Source: UBA4971 sp029551185
GTDB taxonomy: Bacteria; Bacillota; SHA-98; UBA4971
Assembly (NCBI GenBank): GCA_035593725.1
Contig: DAOSZN010000013.1
Location: 1-64,000, forward strand
Length of the DNA stretch: 64,000 nucleotides
Reading direction: 5' to 3'
Numbering within the stretch: position 1 is the first letter of the stretch; each line of letters starts with the position of its first letter. A program made the position numbers and the translations under genes. Below the pieces are notes generated by a model that was not told the origin of the DNA, made no database searches, and worked only from the letters and a program-made list of their open reading frames with translations. Below, piece by piece: positions 42,464 through 50,664 of the stretch.

Positions 42464-43086
42464 AACACGCGCTCTCCTATGTTGGTGATGTGATCCGCTA
42501 TGCGTTCCAAATAACGTGTAATGAGGATTAACGGCACTGCCTGATCCACCAGGGAAGGGTCTTGCTTCATAAAGTCCTTTAACTCAACGTACAGGTTTTC
42601 ATAGAGTGTATCGACTTCTTCGTCATCAGCGATCATCTTATAGACAAGATCCAAGTCCCGTGTGACAAAAGCGTCCAAGGTCTCATGGAGCATTCTCTTG
42701 ACTATCTCTTGCATTTTCGGGATATCTTCAAGGGGTTTAAATAGGGGTTTATCTGCAAGCTCTCTTCCTACTAAGCAGATATCCACTGCATAGTCCGCGA
42801 CTCTTTCAACGTCTCCAGCGATTTTAAGAGCAGCTATTATCCTCCTCAGATCTCTGGCTTGAGGCTGCTGTGTCGCAATCAGTTTTATGCATATAGTCTC
42901 GATTTCAAGATTGAGCGCATCCACCTGATCATCCATACGTACAGTCTCTTCCGCAAGTTCTGTATTCCTTTCTTTGAGCGCTTGTATCATCCTGCTCAAC
43001 ATATCTTCAGAAATGGCGCCCATACGTAGGATCAGTTGTTCGAGTTCGACTAATTCCTGTTCAAACCTCCTTCGAGGCTTTACCAT
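42424..43086 (-). CDS. phoU: Phosphate uptake regulator PhoU
   Basis: A 220-residue protein with two PhoU helical repeats: FEQELVELEQLILRMGAISE, LNLEIETICIKLIATQQPQA (first) and LDAFVTRDLDLVYKMIADDE, TRYLERIADHITNIGERVFY (second), each with the E/D-rich metal-cluster motif. PhoU damps Pst uptake and PhoR signalling when phosphate is sufficient. It closes the pst operon. Confidence 0.95.
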   Translation of the reverse strand: MVKPRRRFEQELVELEQLILRMGAISEDMLSRMIQALKERNTELAEETVRMDDQVDALNLEIETICIKLIATQQPQARDLRRIIAALKIAGDVERVADYAVDICLVGRELADKPLFKPLEDIPKMQEIVKRMLHETLDAFVTRDLDLVYKMIADDEEVDTLYENLYVELKDFMKQDPSLVDQAVPLILITRYLERIADHITNIGERVFYVETGELKELHV

Positions 43087-43146
43087 CTTTAACCCCTCCT
43101 ATGCGTCGCTTGCATCCACATATTTTCGCTGTGTTTCAACTGCTGA

Positions 43147-43914
43147 TTAACGAAATCTTCCTGTTATGTAGTTCTCAGTTCGACTGTCCCTCGGGGATGT
43201 GAACATCTCCCCTGTGGGGCCGGACTCTATGATCTCCCCGGAAAGCATGAATACGGTGCAATCAGATGCTCTGGCAGCTTGTTGCATACTGTGAGTCACT
43301 ATTACTACAGTATAGTTTTCGGCCAGTTGTCTCATGAGCTCCTCAATCTTCATGGTGGATATCGGATCCAAGGCGGAGCACGGCTCATCCAGGAGGATCA
43401 CCTCAGGTTCACTGGCTATGACCCTGGCGACACATAACTGCTGCTGCTGTCCGAGGGACAGGTTAAGCGCGGACTTATGCAGTTTATCAGCCACTTCATC
43501 CCATAGACCGACTTTCGTCAGGCTCGATGTGACTATATTGTCAAGGGTTTCTTTATGCGAGACCCCATGGACCCTGGGCGCTGAAGCCACGTTTTCGTAT
43601 ATTGAAAGAGGGAAAGCCACAGGTCTTTGAAATACCATTCCGACCCTCTTACGGAGGTGCGTAACATCTGTGTCATCTGCATAGATGTCCTCATGTCCAA
43701 GGAAGATCCGCCCCACAATTCTTACCTCGTCAATAACGTCATTCATCCTGTTTATGCACCTTAGCAATGTTGATTTCCCGCATCCTGAAGGCCCGATTAG
43801 AGCTGTAATGGAGTTTTTTCGGATATCCAGATTAATGCCTTTTAGCACATGGTTAGTGGCAAAGTATAGGTTCAGGTCTTCAATTCTGATCTTATAGCAG
43901 TCTTTTTGATCCAT
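43147..43914 (-). CDS. pstB: Phosphate ABC transporter ATP-binding protein PstB (downstream copy)
   Basis: A 255-residue ABC ATPase. Walker A is GPSGCGKST, the Q-loop is intact (VFQRPVAFPLSIYENVA), Walker B is VILLDEPCSALDP and the switch histidine is in VTHSMQQ. The ABC signature reads LSLGQQQQ where PstB normally has LSGGQQQR, a Gly-to-Leu change in the nucleotide-sandwiching motif. ATG 43914 is preferred over GTG 43923. This is the second of two PstB-type genes. Confidence 0.93.
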   Translation of the reverse strand: MDQKDCYKIRIEDLNLYFATNHVLKGINLDIRKNSITALIGPSGCGKSTLLRCINRMNDVIDEVRIVGRIFLGHEDIYADDTDVTHLRKRVGMVFQRPVAFPLSIYENVASAPRVHGVSHKETLDNIVTSSLTKVGLWDEVADKLHKSALNLSLGQQQQLCVARVIASEPEVILLDEPCSALDPISTMKIEELMRQLAENYTVVIVTHSMQQAARASDCTVFMLSGEIIESGPTGEMFTSPRDSRTENYITGRFR

Positions 43915-44042
43915 AAGCCTCACATACCGTTCACAGTCTTCATAAATGATTTACCCAATAATTGGGTTTGGACGGGATGCGCCGATAATGCCGAGCCTCT
44001 TGAATTCAACACAGGTCAACACCGGCCACCCTAAACAATATA

Positions 44043-44825
44043 TCATCCGAATTTCCCTGAAACATAATCCTCCGTCCTCTTGTCCTTCGGCCTTGTAAAA
44101 ATGTCATAGGCAGATCCGGTTTCTACAAGTTCTCCCATTAAGAGAAAGGCTGTCTCGCTGTCAATACGCGCGCCTTGGAGGGGGTTATGTGTCACAAGGA
44201 CAATTGTGTAGCGGTCAACCAATTCCCAGAGGAGCTCTTCAATTTTCAATGTGGAAATCGGATCCAGTCCGGATGTGGGTTCATCAAGGAGGACGATCTC
44301 CGGTTCCAAGGCCAGTACGCGTGCGATGGAAAGCCTCTGCAACTGTCCGCCCGATAGACGTGATGCGTGATCGCTCAGTCTATCCTTTACCTCATCCCAA
44401 AGAATGGCATCACGTAAAGCTTTCTCAACAATCTTTTCAAGCTTCTTCGAATGTCGTATCCCTTGCATTCGCGGACCGTGGGCGACATTATTGAATATGC
44501 TCATGGGAAGTGCGACAGGCAGGGCGAAAACCATGCCTACACGTCTACGTAGGTCCGCTACGTCCACTCCCGGGCTATACACATCTGTTCCATCGATTTC
44601 CAGGGAACCTTCGTGCCGCGTACCCGGGATTAGGTCGCCCAGTCTGTTTAAGGAGCGAAGGAACGTAGTTTTGCCGCTCCCTGACGGACCCATAATTGTC
44701 AAGAGCTGATTACGCTTGATTTCAAGATTGATGTCTCTTAGGGCGCAGTGTTCCCCATAGAAGAAGCTGAAATTGCGCGCAGAGATTTTACAGGCTCTGT
44801 CTTGAGCTGCTTCGGTTTCAGACAT
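44043..44825 (-). CDS. pstB: Phosphate ABC transporter ATP-binding protein PstB (upstream copy)
   Basis: A 260-residue ABC ATPase next to pstA. Walker A is GPSGSGKTT, the signature is canonical (LSGGQLQRL), Walker B is IVLLDEPTSGLDP and the switch histidine is in VTHNPLQ. The Q-loop glutamine is replaced by alanine (GMVFALPVALP instead of GMVFQxPxxFP). The two PstB copies thus each depart from consensus at a different motif. ATG 44825 is chosen; GTG 44840 is in frame. Confidence 0.92.
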   Translation of the reverse strand: MSETEAAQDRACKISARNFSFFYGEHCALRDINLEIKRNQLLTIMGPSGSGKTTFLRSLNRLGDLIPGTRHEGSLEIDGTDVYSPGVDVADLRRRVGMVFALPVALPMSIFNNVAHGPRMQGIRHSKKLEKIVEKALRDAILWDEVKDRLSDHASRLSGGQLQRLSIARVLALEPEIVLLDEPTSGLDPISTLKIEELLWELVDRYTIVLVTHNPLQGARIDSETAFLLMGELVETGSAYDIFTRPKDKRTEDYVSGKFG

Positions 44826-44863
44826 AGTTTCCCGTATCACCTCGATTATTCCACAAATAGGCT

Positions 44864-45688
44864 CTATCTCCCTTTATTGGCAAGCCGGTTCATTACGGCG
44901 TACGCTGTTATGTTAATCACCAGTATCAGGAGGATTAACACCAGAGCTGTGCTATATGCATTCTCCAAGGATATGCCTTCCCTTGCAAGGATATAGAAAT
45001 GGACAGGGAGGGTCCTTGTGGAATCCAGGAGGGTCCCGGGCAGCCTGAGCGATGATCCTGCAGTGAAAATTACAGCAGCTGTCTCGCCAATTGCTCTCCC
45101 TACAGCGAGCATTACTCCTGTCATAATTCCCGGTTTCGCTGATGGCAGGACTACGCTTGTTACCGTCTGCCACCTGGTTGAGCCCAGGGCAAAGCTTACC
45201 TCGCGATAAGCGTCCGGCACCGCTCGAATGGCTTCTTCAGACGTCCTTACAATGGTTGGGAGTATCATCGCAGAAAGGGTCAAGGCGCCGGATAGAACAG
45301 ACCAGCCCAGATCCATGTATATTACGAAGAAGAGAAAACCAAATAGCCCGAAAATGATGGAGGGGATCCCTGCTAAGCTCTCAGTGCCGAATCGAACTAT
45401 CTTAGGCAACCATGTATCGCGGGTATACTCAGTCAGATACACTGCAGTCAATACTCCGACCGGCGCTGCGATAACCACTGCCATTCCGGTAAGGAGGACA
45501 GTCCCTACTATTGCAGGGAAAATTCCTCCTGTCCTGCCCATTTCCTTCGGCGACTCCAGAAGAAATGACAGAGTAAGCCCAGGCAACCCTTTCACCATGA
45601 TAAAACCTATGATGAACACCAAGATCAGGATAGTTAAACCTGTTATGCAGGTAAAAAGAAGGGTAATTCGTCTGTCGGTCATTTTCAT
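44864..45688 (-). CDS. pstA: Phosphate ABC transporter permease PstA
   Basis: A 274-residue permease with six membrane segments and the EAA-type loop EEAIRAVPDAYREVSFALGSTR... reading PDAYREVSFALG, plus GRAIGETAAVIFTAG. The open frame extends about 100 codons upstream, but that part is a shadow of pstC. The real start is ATG 45688, overlapping the pstC stop by 4 bases (ATGA). Confidence 0.95.
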   Translation of the reverse strand: MKMTDRRITLLFTCITGLTILILVFIIGFIMVKGLPGLTLSFLLESPKEMGRTGGIFPAIVGTVLLTGMAVVIAAPVGVLTAVYLTEYTRDTWLPKIVRFGTESLAGIPSIIFGLFGFLFFVIYMDLGWSVLSGALTLSAMILPTIVRTSEEAIRAVPDAYREVSFALGSTRWQTVTSVVLPSAKPGIMTGVMLAVGRAIGETAAVIFTAGSSLRLPGTLLDSTRTLPVHFYILAREGISLENAYSTALVLILLILVINITAYAVMNRLANKGR

Positions 45689-46533
45689 ACCTTTTCGGAC
45701 CGGGCGACTATGCGCGCCAGGGTATTTAGAAGCGCTATGATTATAAAGAGCACTATGCCGGTGGCGAAAAGCGCTTCTCTGTGTTCGCCTATGGCATAGC
45801 CCATTTCCAGGGCGATGTTGCTTGTGAGCGTCCTTACCGGCTCCAAGGGAGAAACCGGGATCTTTGTGGCGTTGCCTGCTACCATTATCACTGCCATAGT
45901 CTCTCCTATGGCTCGTCCCATACCAAGAATAACCGCTGCTATGATTCCGGACTTCGCTGCAGGGAGGACTACCATCTTTATGGTTTGCCATCTTGTTGCG
46001 CCTAAGGCCAGCATCCCTTCTCTGTACGCTTCAGGCACAGCTTTGAACACGTCATAACATACACTGACTATTGTTGGCAGTATCATGATCCCAAGGACAA
46101 TGGCGGCTGCAAGGACGGAAAATCCGGGCCCGCCTATCCATTGCCTGATAAAGGGGACAAGAATGACAAGCCCTATAAATCCAAAGACAACAGACGGGAT
46201 TCCTGCCAGGAGTTGTATGGCAAACTTCAGGATGCGACTTGCTCCGGGAGGCGCCATTTCAGCGAGAAAAATGGCTGTAGCGAGACCCATTGGAACCCCA
46301 ATTAAAAGGGCGCCTAATGTTACCCAAACCGAACCGAGTATCATTGGGAGTATTCCAAACATGCCTCTTGTCGGAGACCATTTGGTCCCGGTAATGAATT
46401 TGGCAAGGCCCAGTCTGGCTATAACAGGCGACCCTTCTTTGAAGATGAAGATGATGATAAGGGCGAGGACTGCTATTGCAGAAAGCGCAACTGTCGCCAG
46501 AAGCCATTGGATCAGGGTTTCTTTATTGTGCAT
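45685..46533 (-). CDS. pstC: Phosphate ABC transporter permease PstC
   Basis: A 282-residue permease with six membrane helices; KWSPTRGMFGILPMILGSVW, LLAGIPSVVFGFIGLVIL, the EAA loop PEAYREGMLALGATRWQTIK and GMGRAIGETMAVIMVAGNAT are PstC signatures. It pairs with PstA to form the channel. It follows pstS by 27 bases. Confidence 0.96.
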   Translation of the reverse strand: MHNKETLIQWLLATVALSAIAVLALIIIFIFKEGSPVIARLGLAKFITGTKWSPTRGMFGILPMILGSVWVTLGALLIGVPMGLATAIFLAEMAPPGASRILKFAIQLLAGIPSVVFGFIGLVILVPFIRQWIGGPGFSVLAAAIVLGIMILPTIVSVCYDVFKAVPEAYREGMLALGATRWQTIKMVVLPAAKSGIIAAVILGMGRAIGETMAVIMVAGNATKIPVSPLEPVRTLTSNIALEMGYAIGEHREALFATGIVLFIIIALLNTLARIVARSEKV

Positions 46534-46560
46534 AGTCTATGATGTCCCCCTATTATACCT

Positions 46561-47424
46561 TTACTTGTCATGATCGGGCTTCGGTGATCTTCCCGCTGCA
46601 GTCGGCGCAACCGGCACCAAACCTTCACGGGCCAGTATTTCCCGGGCTTTTTCACTCAGGCAGAAGCTGATGAAATCTCTTGTCTCTTTCCCCGGGTTTT
46701 CGAGTGTGGCAAGTATCATAGGCCTTACCAGCTTGTAGGTTTTCTCAGTTACTGTGTCTACACTTGGTAGCACACCCGAGATTGCCATGGCTTTCACACG
46801 CTTGTCCACAAGACCGAGGGATAGATAACCTATGGCTGAAGGATCGCCTGCTATGATTTCTCTCACTGCGCCGTTGGAATCCTGGACTATGGCGCCGGGT
46901 GCAACTTCAGTTTCTCCCATGATTATCTCGTCAAAGGCACCACGGGTTCCGGAGCCCTCTTCGCGGGCGACTATATGAATCTTTCGGGCGTTACCTCCTA
47001 CTTCCGACCAGTTGGTAATCTCCCCGGCAAATATGGATCTAATCTCGGTGATGTCAAGGTTGCAAGAGGGATTTAAAGGGTGCACAATAATGGCAATTGC
47101 GTCATAGGCGATAATTGTGGGGATCAAGGCTTTCTCATCCCCTTGGAGCTCGCGGGATAACATTCCTACTTCAGCCACCTCTGAAAGAACTGCCCTGGCG
47201 CCTGCGCTGGAGCCGCCTCCTTGGACATTGATAATGATGTTTTTCTTCTCACTCATGTATTCATCCGCCAAGAGCTCTGCGAAGGGCTGGACAGAAGTTG
47301 AGCCTGCCAGGGTTATGCATGTCCGGACATGAGTTTTGTCGGTTCGAAAGGGCAGTCGTAGACCATATATGGTTGCAAGGACAATAAGAAATATTGTAAC
47401 CCCTAAAGGTATGAACCGTTTCAG
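46561..47424 (-). CDS. pstS: Phosphate-binding protein PstS, CTG start inferred
   Basis: The open frame from its first standard start (TTG 47271) gives 236 residues and lacks the start of the binding domain. Reading back in frame gives ITLAGSTSVQPFAELLADEY, the conserved PstS N-terminus, and a signal segment RFIPLGVTIFLIVLATIYG, up to CTG 47424. GGAGGG stands 6 bases before that CTG, and no ATG, GTG or TTG exists between. The full product is 287 residues, with phosphate-site motifs REEGSGTRGAFDE and GAIGYLSL-like AIGYLSLGLVD. It captures phosphate outside the membrane, probably as an anchored protein since no lipobox is seen. Confidence 0.88.
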   Translation of the reverse strand: MKRFIPLGVTIFLIVLATIYGLRLPFRTDKTHVRTCITLAGSTSVQPFAELLADEYMSEKKNIIINVQGGGSSAGARAVLSEVAEVGMLSRELQGDEKALIPTIIAYDAIAIIVHPLNPSCNLDITEIRSIFAGEITNWSEVGGNARKIHIVAREEGSGTRGAFDEIIMGETEVAPGAIVQDSNGAVREIIAGDPSAIGYLSLGLVDKRVKAMAISGVLPSVDTVTEKTYKLVRPMILATLENPGKETRDFISFCLSEKAREILAREGLVPVAPTAAGRSPKPDHDK

Positions 47425-47782
47425 CTTAATCCCTCCTGTCCATGTTAATTCTATGCAATGAGCGGAATTCCTACACGGAATTTCCTACGAGAGTTAAGCC
47501 CGGCCTAGGGCCCGGCCCGGCTTTTTAGGGCCGTTTAGGCCGACTTGGGGTGTCTTAGCCTGAGCTGTATTAGGAGGGAAAGAGACTATCTCGCGGACCT
47601 CTGCTTGTCAATGGTGGAGGAGTTTATATCCCGGGACAGAATATTGCTAAGGATACCTTGAAGATGTTAAGGTTATCACAGTTACCGTGTCAAGAACATC
47701 CAGGGCGTAACAAAGGGTTTAGGAACGGGGAATAAGCCATTGTGACATAAGAGATAAGGCTGCAAGTAGGGAGGACTTATAA
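47425..47782. other. pst upstream region: direct repeats and GC-rich hairpin
   Basis: No gene. Two direct repeats GGAATT(T)CCTAC lie at 47464-47488, 40-65 bases before the inferred pstS start, and could be regulator sites; no clear Pho box was seen. A GC-rich hairpin, AAGCCCGGCC (47495-47504) with GGCCCGGCTT (47513-47522), one C-C mismatch, is followed by more T on the plus strand, like a plus-direction terminator, although no plus-strand gene ends nearby. The rest (47530-47782) shows only the ribosome binding site of the next gene. Confidence 0.45.
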
Positions 47783-49045
47783 GTGACGGAACGTTCTGAC
47801 GACAAAGTTGATTTTCAAAGCGCTATACCAAGGGAAGGCCTGTCAGGCTTATCCGATAAAGAGATTGGCGACGCTTTGGATGACTTAATCGCAAGCTACG
47901 GTGTTGAAGCAGTGTCTGACTTAGAGAAGCTTGCAACCGGAGGCGATTATCGGGTGGCAAAAGCAGTATGCTCCGCTTTGGGAGCGGTGCATGACGTGTC
48001 TGCTGCAAATGCCCTGCTTAGGATTAGGAAATCCGTAAAGGACAAGCAAGTCCGAAAAGAGGCGGGTCATGCCCTGCATAGGCTGAGGTCCAGTGGGGTT
48101 GAGCCTGAGGAGAGCCCTGAGCCTGTCGGGAGGATGCCGGGGTTCGTTCCTTCCGGGAAAATCGAAAACGCCTATGCCACTTACTATGACCCTGTAGGAG
48201 TGCGTCTTCTGATTATGGGTATGAGGCCTTCGGGCAGACCTCTATTCAGAGTGATCTGGGCGATATCCCAGGAAAAGGGTGTGCATGACTCCTTTGTTGC
48301 ACGCTCAAGCAAGCGCGGGTTTGAAGAATGGATTAATGAGTTCAGGTCGGAGGAAAGAAACATATTCCGAATTGATCCTGTCCATTGTAGATACATTGCG
48401 AATGAGGCTTATGAGAAGACTTCCCATGTCGGCGCGTCGCTTCCCGACGGAATCGGAGTATACCTTGAGACTGTGAAGAATATGCCTGATTTGCCTGAAA
48501 TGCCAATTATATATGAACTCCTGGATGAAGAGGAAGTCAAGTCGGATTCCACTGCCCTTTTGGTATCGGAAGAATTGCTTGACCTTGCCGAGTGTGAGTG
48601 GTTGCTTGATGAAGAAAAAGTCGCGAAGTACCGGGAGCGGGTGCTTGAGGTAGTAAAAAGTGTTATAGTCACATCTGATATTGTGCGTGAAGAGCGTCTT
48701 CAAAGGATTGTAAATGATTTCATTTCCGCTGAATTCTCCAAGGATATGATAGAAGCTTACCGGAGAAGGTTAGAAGAAACAGCGTATCTGTTTGTTCTGG
48801 ACAATAAAATGGATTACGCTCGTTTAGCTTTCAGAGTGGCTCTCTCAATGAAGTTCGATAATAATCCAGGTGCCATACCGTTTATTCGAGGGCTTGTCGG
48901 AAGAAACATAGGGATTATCCCAGCTGATTCTCTTGAGGAAAGTGAGATGGAAAGGCGTAAGCTTGAAGAAGAAAGAGTACAGCTTGTGAAACCAATCTCG
49001 CAAAGCGGTTCACAGGAGTTGTTCAGGGAAATGTTGCGAGGCTGA
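47783..49045 (+). CDS. HEAT-repeat protein of unknown function
   Basis: A 420-residue soluble protein, not recognised. Residues about 30-115 form two HEAT-like helical repeats (DLEKLATGGDYRVAKAVCSA, then NALLRIRKSVKDKQVRKEAG). Residues about 135-260 are a mixed region of unknown fold (YYDPVGVRLLIMGMRPSGRP, VHDSFVARSSKRGFEEWINE), and the rest is helical and acidic (LLDEEEVKSDSTALLVSEEL; EMERRKLEEERVQLVKP). GTG start with AGGGAGGAC 7 bases upstream. HEAT repeats suggest a protein-binding scaffold. It stands alone between pst and a DUF1540 gene. Confidence 0.7.
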   Translation: MTERSDDKVDFQSAIPREGLSGLSDKEIGDALDDLIASYGVEAVSDLEKLATGGDYRVAKAVCSALGAVHDVSAANALLRIRKSVKDKQVRKEAGHALHRLRSSGVEPEESPEPVGRMPGFVPSGKIENAYATYYDPVGVRLLIMGMRPSGRPLFRVIWAISQEKGVHDSFVARSSKRGFEEWINEFRSEERNIFRIDPVHCRYIANEAYEKTSHVGASLPDGIGVYLETVKNMPDLPEMPIIYELLDEEEVKSDSTALLVSEELLDLAECEWLLDEEKVAKYRERVLEVVKSVIVTSDIVREERLQRIVNDFISAEFSKDMIEAYRRRLEETAYLFVLDNKMDYARLAFRVALSMKFDNNPGAIPFIRGLVGRNIGIIPADSLEESEMERRKLEEERVQLVKPISQSGSQELFREMLRG

Positions 49046-49195
49046 TATCTATAGGGTTCTCCTGTTTAATACATCCGGGGTCAAAACAATGTCCGGGCCT
49101 AAGATAAAGACAGTTCTGTTTAACGTGTCTTGGCTCCGGCTTTTCGGAGCATAAAATCCCGCCTTAGTGGCACTCTCTTAGTAGGAGGTGATAAG

Positions 49196-49465
49196 GTGGG
49201 CAAGGTTTCAAATGTGAAATGTTCGGTAGATGAGTGTGTCTATTGGGGTACAGGTGATGTTTGTGAAGCTGAATCTATTGAAGTCAAAAGGAATACAAGG
49301 AGCCATGAAGGTGGCGCGGCCGGAGCCGAGTTAGGCAGAAGAGATATGGAAGCCGGCCGTATGGGGGATCCGGGCACCCGTGCAAGAAAGGAAAATATGG
49401 CTTGGACTTCTGAGCATACTATGTGTAGGACGTTCAGGCCTAGGCCAATGGGACGGGATCGTTGA
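49196..49465 (+). CDS. DUF1540 domain protein
   Basis: An 89-residue protein with one DUF1540 motif: VKCSVDECVYWGTGDVCEAE followed by SIEV, a C-x4-C-x7-C pattern, with a further cysteine near the end (MCRTF). DUF1540 proteins are small cysteine-rich proteins, frequent in Clostridia, of unknown role and possibly metal-binding. The longer frame from 49130 is not used; GGAGGTGATAAG lies directly before GTG 49196. Confidence 0.85.
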   Translation: MGKVSNVKCSVDECVYWGTGDVCEAESIEVKRNTRSHEGGAAGAELGRRDMEAGRMGDPGTRARKENMAWTSEHTMCRTFRPRPMGRDR

Positions 49466-49526
49466 TTCTCCTTTGTCTGCAGGGATCATATGTTGACCAT
49501 GTTGATCATGGGTATCACTTAAGGTA

Positions 49527-49549
49527 AGCCGGGCCATTTACGCCCGGCT
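49527..49549. terminator. Hairpin after DUF1540 gene
   Basis: AGCCGGGC (49527-49534), loop CATTTAC, GCCCGGCT (49542-49549). Perfect 8-bp GC-rich stem without a T-run; probably a weak terminator. Confidence 0.5.
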
Positions 49550-49598
49550 GCTCGATTCAAGGTGCCAGTCTGCTGTATTGTGTCAATCCAGTGTATTG

Positions 49599-49628
49599 TT
49601 GACAGTTTTGACAACGTAAGTCTATAAT
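49599..49628 (+). promoter_or_regulatory. Sigma-A promoter of speE
   Basis: TTGACA (49599-49604), an 18-bp spacer, TATAAT (49623-49628): both boxes are perfect. The start near 49635 leaves only about 13 bases before ATG 49648, which would favour the later start codons of speE. Confidence 0.85.
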
Positions 49629-49647
49629 AACAGCGCGAAGAGGGAAT

Positions 49648-50496
49648 ATGACAATTTTAGGGGGAATGGAATTGCACCTTTGGTTTATCGAAGAGCAAGC
49701 CCCGGGAATGGCACTTGCCCTAAAGGCCATGGGCACAATTCATCGGGAAAAGACAGAGTATCAGGATTTAGCTGTGATTGAGACTATTGATGCAGGCAGG
49801 GCCCTGGTACTGGATGGTTGTATCATGACATCGGATATGGACGAGTTCATTTACCATGAGATGATAGTTCATGTACCTCTGTGCGTCCACCCATCCCCTG
49901 AGAAGGTGCTGGTAGTAGGCGGAGGCGATGGCGGCAGTATTCGTGAGATTCTTAAGCATGATTCAGTTAAACAGGCAGTGCTTTCTGAAATCGACGGGAA
50001 AGTTGTTGAGGCTGCAAAGAAGTATCTGCCAAACACCTCGTGCAGACTGGATGATCCTAGGTGCAGCATTATGATAGGTGACGGATTCCGGCATGTTAAC
50101 ACTCATCCCGCGGAATATGACGTCATATTATGCGATTCCACGGACCCTGTCGGGCCGGGAATAGTGTTGTTCAGCGAGGAGTTCTACAAGGGAGTATATA
50201 GTTCCTTAAAGGATGATGGGATATTCGTGGCTCAGACTGAGTCTCCGTTTTACTATAGAGACTTGCTGTCTAAGGTGTCTCAGACCCTGAAAGGGATATT
50301 CCCGATAGTTAAGACGTATGTCACGGTAATGCCTACATATCCCGGAGCCCTTTGGACCTTTACTTTGGCGTCAAAGAAATATGATCCTGTTACGTGTGTG
50401 CGCCGAGTGGATCTTAAAACCAAGTATTACACCACTGAACTCCACAAGGCTTCATTTGCGTTGCCGAAGATGGTTGAAGATATAGTAGGCGCCTAA
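49648..50496 (+). CDS. speE: Polyamine aminopropyltransferase (spermidine synthase)
   Basis: A 282-residue SpeE: HLWFIEEQAPGMALALK at the N-terminus, DGCIMTSDMDEFIYHEMIVH, the decarboxylated-SAM loop VLVVGGGDGGSIREILKH, LSEIDGKVVEAAKKYLP and DVILCDSTDPVGPG, which holds the active-site Asp. It transfers an aminopropyl group to putrescine to make spermidine. ATG 49648 is kept; ATG 49666 and TTG 49672 (better spaced from GGGGG) match the family start more closely. Confidence 0.95.
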   Translation: MTILGGMELHLWFIEEQAPGMALALKAMGTIHREKTEYQDLAVIETIDAGRALVLDGCIMTSDMDEFIYHEMIVHVPLCVHPSPEKVLVVGGGDGGSIREILKHDSVKQAVLSEIDGKVVEAAKKYLPNTSCRLDDPRCSIMIGDGFRHVNTHPAEYDVILCDSTDPVGPGIVLFSEEFYKGVYSSLKDDGIFVAQTESPFYYRDLLSKVSQTLKGIFPIVKTYVTVMPTYPGALWTFTLASKKYDPVTCVRRVDLKTKYYTTELHKASFALPKMVEDIVGA

Positions 50497-50548
50497 TTAC
50501 GCCAAATTCCATGGCGGATTCTAACGAACGTTTTGCATGATTGACACT

Positions 50549-50627
50549 GCATATTACAGATGCCTTGCATTGTAGATGCTTCGCATTTTGCGGACGTTGC
50601 CCATAGTGTGTGCTTTACATTGTAAGC
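50549..50627. repeat. Three inverted-repeat elements upstream of fur
   Basis: GCATATTACAGATGC (50549-50563), GCATTGTAGATGC (50567-50579) and GCTTTACATTGTAAGC (50612-50627) are related short inverted repeats with an ACA/TTGTA core, 40-115 bases upstream of the Fur-family gene. They do not match classical Fur or PerR boxes but have operator character. Confidence 0.4.
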
Positions 50628-50664
50628 GCAAAGTATTAAGGAAAAGGGAAAGAGGGTGTGGCGG

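Noticed and set aside
45689..45991. About 100 extra codons upstream of pstA in the same open frame
   Set aside because: They lie on the same strand inside pstC in another frame, have a His/Arg/Ser-rich composition unlike a protein domain, and PstA homology starts at ATG 45688.
49130..49195. N-terminal extension of the DUF1540 protein from ATG 49130
   Set aside because: It runs through a hairpin and the perfect GGAGGTGATAAG ribosome binding site that fits GTG 49196.
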